Positions 6,553 through 11,744 of a stretch of 11,744 nucleotides of DNA are shown here, piece after piece (positions within the stretch are counted from its first letter, which is position 1; each line of letters starts with the position of its first letter). The notes below the pieces were generated by a model. It saw only the letters and a program-made list of their open reading frames with translations, was not told where the DNA came from and searched no databases. The DNA is from Oscillospiraceae bacterium (lineage in GTDB: Bacteria; Bacillota; Clostridia; Oscillospirales; Ruminococcaceae), in the NCBI GenBank assembly GCA_029240015.1, contig JARBTU010000029.1, positions 1-11,744 of the forward strand, written 5' to 3'. Position numbers and translations under genes: made by a program.

Positions 6553-6600
6553 GCTGATGATATCCTTTATTCTATCGTTTTTTGTTGGAGGTTATTTCCT

Positions 6601-7710
6601 ATGAAATATAATATGTTAGCCGGCAAATATAAGGTCTCAAAGGTGGGCATCGGAGGACACTATGGCAAGATGGAAGAAGGCTCTTTTGAAAACCGCTATG
6701 CTGACGTGAACAACGACGAAATTAAGGCAAGGACCAAAATGATAGAGAAAGCTGTCGATGCAGGAATCAATTATTTTGACACCACATGGCGCAATGAAGT
6801 AGACATGCTTTCAAAAACCATTGAACCTTTGCACATACGCGATAAAATCTTTATCAACGGGATGGTGCTGGGTGCATTTTCCGGCTCGGCCGCCACAGGT
6901 ATGGATGTTTCTGATTATATGAACAAATGGCTGGATGAACGATTAAAAAATCTTCCTCAAAACAGGTTCGATTCGTTTATGATCAATGCCATTGAGGAAA
7001 ATTATGATGAGTCAAAGTGCGAGAAGCTTATACGTCTTTTGGAGAAGAGAAAGAAAAACGGTGACTTTAAAGTAATCGGTTTTTCTTGCCATAACCACGA
7101 TTTGGCAAGAAAAATTGCCGACAGCTTTCCTGAATTCGAGCTTATTATGACAGCATATAATTATAAAAACCGTTCGTTTGAACATAGCTTTGGCACATAC
7201 AAAGGAGATTCCTCATTTGTTGCAATGAAGCCATTGATTTGGTACGAATATGGCGTTCCGTTTTGTCACATCAATAATCTTGCGAATGCAGAGAGCATAC
7301 TTGGAACAAAACCCGTGAGTGATATTGGTACCCATGCCGTTAAGTGGACTTCAAAGAATCCGCTTATTACAACAACTGTATGTGCTGTAAACAACGAACA
7401 GGAATTGGAGCAGCTGATTCAAGCAGGCGAAAATGATATTACCCCGACTGAAGAAAATATGTTGGGGACTTATCAATCCGCAATCGAAAAAGACAATCAT
7501 ATTCCTTTTCTGATTTCTGCAATATTAGGGCGGGAGGACAATCGAAGAAGCTTGTTTTTTGGTCTGAACAATCTTGCCAATGCAATCAAGTTCCCCTATC
7601 CTGAGATCCCTTTGAATTCTCCGGACTCTGATTCAATGCTAAAAAATCTAAAACAGAAACTGATTGAAGAACTTAAAAAACAAGGATATACGAATTATAT
7701 CAGAAAATAA
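6601..7710 (+). CDS. Aldo/keto reductase-fold protein with a degenerate active site
   Basis: A 369-residue protein. The ATG at 6601 is chosen because GGAGG lies 9 bases before it; the in-frame ATG at 6544 has no such site. Family features are DAGINYFDTT (residues 53-62), RDK (80-82), RFDSFMINA (122-130) and VIGFSCHNHD (158-167), which align with the neighbouring reductase at 8793. Of the catalytic Asp-Tyr-Lys-His tetrad only Asp60 is kept. The Tyr position is Asn65, the Lys position falls in FINGM with no Lys, and the His position is Asn129. The C-terminal Fe-S cysteines of the paralogue are also missing. Ordinary NADPH-dependent carbonyl reduction is therefore doubtful. It may bind a substrate or catalyse something else. 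It is the first gene of a four-gene operon; the next starts 43 bases on. Confidence 0.7.
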   Translation: MKYNMLAGKYKVSKVGIGGHYGKMEEGSFENRYADVNNDEIKARTKMIEKAVDAGINYFDTTWRNEVDMLSKTIEPLHIRDKIFINGMVLGAFSGSAATGMDVSDYMNKWLDERLKNLPQNRFDSFMINAIEENYDESKCEKLIRLLEKRKKNGDFKVIGFSCHNHDLARKIADSFPEFELIMTAYNYKNRSFEHSFGTYKGDSSFVAMKPLIWYEYGVPFCHINNLANAESILGTKPVSDIGTHAVKWTSKNPLITTTVCAVNNEQELEQLIQAGENDITPTEENMLGTYQSAIEKDNHIPFLISAILGREDNRRSLFFGLNNLANAIKFPYPEIPLNSPDSDSMLKNLKQKLIEELKKQGYTNYIRK

Positions 7711-7753
7711 AAAACATTAGACCATTTAAACCTATTATTGGAGGAAATACAAA

Positions 7754-8266
7754 TTGAGAAACCAGACCAAAAACCTTGTATTCGCGGCAATCTTTTTAGC
7801 ACTCGCTATCGTGGTTCCTATGCTGGGTCATTTCGACGGGCAAGTATTCTTGCCTATGCACATTCCTGTTTTGTTATGTGGCTTTGTTTGTGGTTGGAAA
7901 TATGGTGGTGCTTGTGGGTTGATTGCCCCGTTGGTATCAGCTTTCATTACAGGCATGCCCCCTCTGTTCCCTATGGCTATCTGCATGATGTTCGAGCTTT
8001 GCGCTTACGGAATACTCAGCGCAATTTTATATAAAAAATTAAATATATACGATTCTTTAATCGGAGCAATGATTGGCGGAAGAATTGTCGGCGGAATTGC
8101 AAGTGCTGTTCTAATGGGTGCAGCAGGAATTCCTTACGGATTTGAAGCATTTATTGCAGGCGCATTTGTTACTGCTTTGCCGGGAATTATTATTCAACTT
8201 ATTTTTATCCCTGTCATTGTTCTGGTTCTTCAAAAAGCAGGCTTTGTGAAAAAACGAACGGCATAA
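7754..8266 (+). CDS. ECF transporter S component (substrate unknown)
   Basis: A 170-residue integral membrane protein starting at TTG with GGAGG 9 bases upstream; no nearby ATG fits. It has about six hydrophobic helices (roughly 8-24, 36-53, 54-68, 72-94, 99-122, 133-161) and a Lys/Arg-rich C-terminus. The N-terminal small-residue spacing in AAIFLALA and the PMHIPVLLCGF motif (34-44) are typical of substrate-binding S components of energy-coupling factor vitamin importers. These share an AT module that is usually encoded elsewhere; no EcfA/EcfT is in this window. Gly-rich helices and the GIPYGFEAF loop (125-133) may line the ligand site. The substrate cannot be told from the sequence. The kinase gene 23 bases on hints at a phosphorylatable vitamin or nucleoside-like ligand, which is inference. 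Confidence 0.75.
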   Translation: MRNQTKNLVFAAIFLALAIVVPMLGHFDGQVFLPMHIPVLLCGFVCGWKYGGACGLIAPLVSAFITGMPPLFPMAICMMFELCAYGILSAILYKKLNIYDSLIGAMIGGRIVGGIASAVLMGAAGIPYGFEAFIAGAFVTALPGIIIQLIFIPVIVLVLQKAGFVKKRTA

Positions 8267-8289
8267 CCCAATTCAATCGAGGTAACGTG

Positions 8290-8778
8290 ATGGCTAAAGT
8301 AATTATTTTATGCGGAAAAATTGCAAGCGGCAAAACCACTTACGCAAACAAGTTAAAAAAGAAACAAAATGCAGTAATCCTGTCTTACGATGACTTGATG
8401 CTGACTTTATATGACGGCTGCCTTGGCGACCGTCACAATGAAACAGTTAACCGAATATCCCAATATTTTTTTCCTCTTGCGCAAAATATTGTATCACTTG
8501 GCATTGACGCTATCCTTGACTTTGGATTTTGGAGAAAGACCGAGCGTGAAGATGCAAGAGAATATTTTGAATCAAGGCGAATACCATCTGAACTCCATTA
8601 TATAACTGTTCCCGAGCATCGCCGCCTATCACAGCTTGAATCAAGAAACCAATCTCTTAAAGATTCGACCGAGAGAGTATACCTGATTGATAGCGAGCTT
8701 TGTGAAAGACTGGATCAAAACTTTGAAGAACCTACACAAAATGAAATCGATTTGATTATCGAACCAAATGAAAAATAA
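8290..8778 (+). CDS. Small P-loop kinase (AAA_33 / zeta-toxin-like ATP-binding protein)
   Basis: A 162-residue protein. The ATG at 8290 sits 7 bases after GAGG and is preferred over the GTG at 8287. A Walker A loop, GKIASGKTT (residues 9-17), follows a hydrophobic first strand. LSYDDLM (31-37) is the expected DD substrate-site segment and AILDFGFWRKTERE (74-87) the next strand with basic lid residues. This pattern and the short length match AAA_33-type P-loop kinases, whose members phosphorylate small molecules such as polynucleotide ends, chloramphenicol or sugar nucleotides. No antitoxin gene is adjacent, so a toxin role is unlikely. Tight spacing to the S component and to the next reductase (14 bases) places it in the same operon. 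Modification of an imported compound is a reasonable but untested idea. Confidence 0.7.
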   Translation: MAKVIILCGKIASGKTTYANKLKKKQNAVILSYDDLMLTLYDGCLGDRHNETVNRISQYFFPLAQNIVSLGIDAILDFGFWRKTEREDAREYFESRRIPSELHYITVPEHRRLSQLESRNQSLKDSTERVYLIDSELCERLDQNFEEPTQNEIDLIIEPNEK

Positions 8779-8792
8779 GGAGTCTTTTTATC

Positions 8793-9902
8793 ATGTTAAT
8801 GAGAGAATATAAAAATTCGGACAAAATGATTTCCGTACTGGGTCTTGGATGTATGCGGCTTCCTAAAATCACCCCGGACAGAGAAGATATCGACTACGAG
8901 AAGGCTCAGGAGATGGTTGATTACGCCCTTTCTCACGGAATCAATTATGTGGATACTGCGCATATGTATCATAACGGTGAATCTGAAGTATTTTTGGGTC
9001 ACGCGCTTCAAAAACATCAAAGAGAAAGTTTCTATCTGGCAACCAAAATGCCTATATGGATGGCCAAAACTCCTGAAGAAATGAGGAAAATTTTCGATTT
9101 GCAATTAGAGCGTCTGCAAACGGATTATATTGACTTCTATCTTTGGCATGCTTTGAATAAAGAGAACTTCAAAAGATGTATTGACTTTGGGTTGTATGAA
9201 TTTTTAACCGAGAAAAAAAAGCAGGGAGCCATTCGTTATTTGGGATTTTCTTTTCATGACGCGCCAGATACACTTGAAGAAATATGCGACACATACGATT
9301 GGGACTTTGCCCAAATCCAGCTGAACTATCTGGACTGGGAGATGCAGGACGCCAAACGGCAATATGGGATTTTAGAAAAGCATGACATTCCCTGTATTAT
9401 CATGGAACCCGTTCGCGGCGGTACACTTGCAAATCCTTGTGAAGCAGCAAACAAGTTGTTTTTAGAAGCAAGACCTCAAAAAAGCATTGCATCCTGGGCG
9501 ATGAGATATGCCGCAACTTTTCCTAACGTTTTGACTGTGTTGAGCGGAATGTCCAACATGGAACAACTTAAAGACAATATAGACACCATGGATCATTTTG
9601 AACCTATTGATGACAAAGACAGCGAAGTGATAGAGAAAGCCGTCTTAGCCTATAAAACAAAAGACACTGTTCCCTGTACGGGCTGCCGCTATTGTATGGA
9701 CTGTGTTTTCGGTGTAGATATCCCGAATGTTTTTAAACAGTATAACCAGTATGCTGTGAACCAAAATAAAGATATCTTTAAAAAAGAATTTGATTCAAGT
9801 GCGGCGCATTGTACCGCATGCGGGAAATGTGCAGAACATTGTCCGCAGGCAATCAAAATTCCTGAGAAAATAGCAATGATCAATAATCTTTATCAAGATT
9901 GA
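8793..9902 (+). CDS. Aldo/keto reductase with C-terminal Fe-S cluster motifs
   Basis: A 369-residue protein with the full tetrad: Asp54, Tyr59, Lys85 (LATKMP) and His119 (YLWHAL). GFSFHD (151-156) and IMEPVRGG (203-210) are further family motifs. The C-terminus carries two Cys groups, C-x2-C-x2-C-x2-C at 295-304 and C-x2-C-x2-C-x3-CP at 340-350, the second a standard [4Fe-4S] ferredoxin motif. Such Fe-S aldo/keto reductases are common in strict anaerobes, and the clusters may supply electrons in place of or alongside NAD(P)H. The substrate is unknown. GGAG lies 10 bases before the ATG. It is the last gene of the operon, followed by a strong terminator. It is a paralogue of the degenerate protein at 6601, which has lost both the tetrad and the clusters. 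Confidence 0.85.
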   Translation: MLMREYKNSDKMISVLGLGCMRLPKITPDREDIDYEKAQEMVDYALSHGINYVDTAHMYHNGESEVFLGHALQKHQRESFYLATKMPIWMAKTPEEMRKIFDLQLERLQTDYIDFYLWHALNKENFKRCIDFGLYEFLTEKKKQGAIRYLGFSFHDAPDTLEEICDTYDWDFAQIQLNYLDWEMQDAKRQYGILEKHDIPCIIMEPVRGGTLANPCEAANKLFLEARPQKSIASWAMRYAATFPNVLTVLSGMSNMEQLKDNIDTMDHFEPIDDKDSEVIEKAVLAYKTKDTVPCTGCRYCMDCVFGVDIPNVFKQYNQYAVNQNKDIFKKEFDSSAAHCTACGKCAEHCPQAIKIPEKIAMINNLYQD

Positions 9903-9905
9903 CTT

Positions 9906-9949
9906 ATTAATAAAGACCGTGCCTTTTAAAAGGCACGGTCTTTATTAAT
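9906..9949. terminator. Shared bidirectional terminator (44-bp perfect palindrome)
   Basis: A perfect palindrome, core GACCGTGCC then TTTTAAAA then GGCACGGTC, with A/T-rich outer arms. On the plus strand a TTTATTTTTT tract follows. It lies 3 bases after the reductase stop and 27 bases beyond the stop of the converging PAS gene, so it can end both transcripts. Confidence 0.9.
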
Positions 9950-9976
9950 TTATTTTTTGATGTTATTCTTACTTTC

Positions 9977-10441
9977 TTAAATGACAAGTCTTTCTTGTGC
10001 TTTGCTCCTTTTGATGGGCTTAATGTTCTGTGTGACCTCAACTGCACCCAGATACTCTCCGTTTTCACTCCGAACGGCAATATATCTGATTAAAATAAAC
10101 TTCTTTCCTATATCTACCCAAAAATCTTTATGGTCTTTTTGGTTGGCCTTAAATTCCTCCACCATCTTCTCCACAAAGCAAGCAATCTGATCCTTATGTG
10201 ACAAAATCTGCCCTTGGTTTTTAGAAAAGGACTTCCTCATCTCACCACCGTCCACAAATGTTAAACCAGATGGCAATGTCCCAAGCATATTAATTAACTC
10301 TTCTCGCCCATATACCCCTGTTGGAAGTGTAATGACACCTAAGTCATCTATCTTTTCCCCAAGATTTTGATTATGGCCCAATCGCGTAATATTTTTCAAA
10401 ACGTCTTGACCGATTCCTTCATAATTCACAGCTTCGCTCAC
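9977..10441 (-). CDS. Small PAS-domain protein related to DUF438-associated PAS_10
   Basis: A 154-residue protein starting at GTG, 6 bases after a strong AGGAGGAG. LPTGVYGREELINMLGTLPSGLTFVD (residues 39-64), FWVDIGKKFILIRYIAVR (107-124) and GEYLGAVEVTQNI (128-140) match the PAS domain found in DUF438/hemerythrin-like proteins of anaerobes. Compared with that family it has no DUF438 or hemerythrin part. The segment after the first strands is about a dozen residues shorter and lacks the usual CHPP-like motif, which may remove a ligand or cofactor contact. This comparison is from memory of the family. It follows the dehydrogenase gene by 63 bases in the same direction with no terminator between, so co-transcription is likely. 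It has no output domain; any sensing role needs a partner. Confidence 0.7.
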   Translation of the reverse strand: MSEAVNYEGIGQDVLKNITRLGHNQNLGEKIDDLGVITLPTGVYGREELINMLGTLPSGLTFVDGGEMRKSFSKNQGQILSHKDQIACFVEKMVEEFKANQKDHKDFWVDIGKKFILIRYIAVRSENGEYLGAVEVTQNIKPIKRSKAQERLVI

Positions 10442-10504
10442 CGTGATCTCCTCCTGCGTCTTTCTTCATACTTATATCACCATTCGTCATCAACAACCAC
10501 GTGA

Positions 10505-11539
10505 CTAAAAACATTTTTCTTTATGATCTTTTTCACACACTGCTTTTTTATCGCATTGATAGCATATCTCATTTTCCAATAAACTGCCTTCAAAAAAACC
10601 TTTAAGATTGTCGAGCGTCGTTTCAGCAATATTTTGCAATGCTTCATTGGTTAAAAAAGCCTGATGAGAGGTCACCAGCACATTCGGCATAGAAATCAAT
10701 CGTGAAAGAGTATCATCCTGCAAAATGGTATTAGAGAAATCTTCAAAAAACAGGTCGGATTCCTCTTCGTAAACATCCAGCCCGGCACCGCCAACTTTTT
10801 GTGTTTTAATTGCATTGAGCAGTGCTTCACTGTCTATAAGTGCGCCTCTTGACGTGTTAACGATATAAACGCCGTCTTTCATTAGCTTGAGCGAATTTTC
10901 ATTTACAATATGGTGCGTTGATTTGTTCAGAGGACAATGAAGAGAAATGATATCTGACTTTTGAAACAATTCTTCCAATTCAACGTATTCTATTCCTTTG
11001 TCTTTTATCGGATACGGATCGTATGCAATGACGTTCATGCCAAAGCCTTTACATATATCCATAAATATCTGACCGATTTTCCCCGTTCCGATTACCCCTA
11101 CTGTTTTTTTGTATAAATCGAAACCAATCATCCCGTTTAGGCTAAAATTATATTCTCTTGTCCTGCTGTATGCACGGTGTGTTTTTCTGTTAATGGTAAG
11201 CAAAAGCGCCATTGCATGTTCCGCCACCGCAAACGGAGAATATGCAGGAACGCGTACCACATGGACTTTTTCATAAGCGGCTTTAAAATCCACATTATTA
11301 TATCCCGCACAGCGCATCGCAATAATCTTGATATCATTTTCATACAATACATCTATGGCGTTGGCATCAATGTTATCATTCACAAAAGCGACTACGGCAT
11401 CATACTTCCTTGCCATATACGCAGTATCGCTATTTAGCTTGCTTTCAAAATACTTTATTTCAAAATCATATTTATCCTTTAACTGCTCAAACCATATTTT
11501 ATCATAAGGTTTTGTGTCAAAAAAAGCTACCTTTTTCAT
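10505..11539 (-). CDS. D-2-hydroxyacid dehydrogenase, D-lactate dehydrogenase-like
   Basis: A 344-residue NAD-dependent enzyme reducing a 2-keto acid, probably pyruvate to D-lactate in the cytosol. The Rossmann motif is VIGTGKIG (149-156), with Asp174 after the second strand favouring NAD(H) over NADP(H). The catalytic residues are Arg231 (NTSRGALID), Glu260 (DVYEEE) and His292 (TSHQAFLT). MKKVAFFDTKPYD is the usual N-terminus of this family, so I chose the ATG at 11539; the ATG at 11563 would add eight unrelated residues. AAAGGA lies 12 bases upstream. The C-terminus has an added Cys-rich tail, C326, C329, C335, His339 and C343, which looks like a possible metal-binding knuckle. A close relative such as a 2-hydroxyisocaproate dehydrogenase cannot be excluded. 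Confidence 0.88.
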   Translation of the reverse strand: MKKVAFFDTKPYDKIWFEQLKDKYDFEIKYFESKLNSDTAYMARKYDAVVAFVNDNIDANAIDVLYENDIKIIAMRCAGYNNVDFKAAYEKVHVVRVPAYSPFAVAEHAMALLLTINRKTHRAYSRTREYNFSLNGMIGFDLYKKTVGVIGTGKIGQIFMDICKGFGMNVIAYDPYPIKDKGIEYVELEELFQKSDIISLHCPLNKSTHHIVNENSLKLMKDGVYIVNTSRGALIDSEALLNAIKTQKVGGAGLDVYEEESDLFFEDFSNTILQDDTLSRLISMPNVLVTSHQAFLTNEALQNIAETTLDNLKGFFEGSLLENEICYQCDKKAVCEKDHKEKCF

Positions 11540-11559
11540 ATCATTGTTCTGTCCTTTCA

Positions 11560-11573
11560 ACATATCAATATGT
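11560..11573. repeat. 14-bp palindrome in the dehydrogenase leader
   Basis: ACATAT-CA-ATATGT, an inverted repeat between the predicted transcription start and the start codon. It could be an operator or a weak mRNA hairpin. It does not match the Rex-type redox box I would expect for a lactate dehydrogenase gene. Confidence 0.4.
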
Positions 11574-11605
11574 CTTTATATATTCTATGGTATTTTATAA
11601 GTCAT

Positions 11606-11634
11606 ATTATATACGTTTTGACAAAATAATTCAA
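11606..11634 (-). promoter_or_regulatory. Sigma-A promoter of the D-lactate dehydrogenase-like gene
   Basis: On the minus strand, TTGAAT (11634-11629) and a perfect TATAAT (11611-11606) are separated by 17 bases. Transcription should start near 11599, giving a leader of about 60 bases. The region is strongly AT-rich, as expected for a strong promoter. Confidence 0.8.
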
Positions 11635-11744
11635 GATACGTGGTTATCATTCCTATATTCCCGCCTCAACCCAATCAATACTTGCCAAACTCGGAGTCGC
11701 TGAGGATAATCTGCCGGGTTGGTGTGCCGGAGTGAGAAGAATCC
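11635..11744. other. Unassigned window end, more GC-rich than the promoter next to it
   Basis: Base composition shifts here from AT-rich to roughly balanced. On the plus strand one frame is open from 11630 to the window end and reads plausibly near its end (LAKLGVAEDNLPGW), but it has no usable start codon. On the minus strand another frame is open from the window end to a TGA near 11633. Neither product is recognised. It may be a gene fragment or a structured non-coding element cut by the window edge. Confidence 0.3.

Noticed and set aside
6544..6600. Upstream ATG at 6544 as the start of the first plus-operon gene
   Set aside because: It lies directly after the -10 hexamer and has no ribosome binding site; the ATG at 6601 has GGAGG at ideal spacing and begins a family-like N-terminus.
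8290..8778. Zeta-type toxin of a toxin-antitoxin pair
   Set aside because: There is no antitoxin-like gene next to it, and it sits in a metabolic operon; a small-molecule kinase fits better.
9906..9949. 44-bp palindrome as an insertion-sequence end or attachment site
   Set aside because: It sits between convergent stops, has a GC core with A/T flanks and a T tract, and no transposase or integrase is nearby; a terminator explains it.
11540..11563. Eight-residue N-terminal extension of the dehydrogenase
   Set aside because: The family starts at MKKVAFFDTKPYD; the extension would overlap the ribosome binding site and the leader palindrome.

Overview
The window looks like a chromosomal segment from an anaerobic, low-to-moderate-GC Gram-positive bacterium, most likely class Clostridia (Bacillota). 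Signs of this are choline-binding-type cell-wall repeats, a lipobox lipoprotein, strong GGAGG ribosome binding sites, T-rich hairpin terminators, an Fe-S aldo/keto reductase and a fermentative D-lactate dehydrogenase-like enzyme. I could not fix the genus.

Layout. Positions 1-321 (+) are the 3' end of a surface protein made of nearly identical 63-bp repeats. It converges on a six-gene minus-strand copper block (6405 to 461), and two strong terminators lie between them (357-393 and 415-447). In transcription order the copper block reads: HMA-SafE-cupredoxin fusion; csoR; membrane-anchored DUF2318 protein; copA; lipoprotein of unknown family; copZ. A textbook promoter (TTGACA, 17 nt, TACAAT) with a CsoR-type palindrome just after the -10 precedes csoR. 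The SafE-like gene has its own upstream region, divergent from a plus-strand operon.

The plus-strand operon (6601-9902) holds a degenerate aldo/keto reductase lacking most of the catalytic tetrad, an ECF-transporter S component, a small P-loop kinase, and an intact aldo/keto reductase with two Fe-S Cys motifs. It ends at a 44-bp palindromic terminator shared with the convergent minus-strand pair, a D-2-hydroxyacid dehydrogenase (10505-11539) followed by a shortened PAS-domain protein (9977-10441). The last ~110 bases contain no identifiable gene.

How the genes fit together. CsoR senses cytosolic Cu(I) and derepresses copZ (chaperone) and copA (Cu(I) export). The DUF2318 protein, lipoprotein and SafE-cupredoxin fusion are all predicted to act at or outside the membrane, so the block looks like copper export plus extracytoplasmic copper handling. 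The plus operon pairs a vitamin-type importer with a small-molecule kinase and two reductase-fold proteins. This could be an uptake-and-modification (salvage) unit, but its substrate is unknown.
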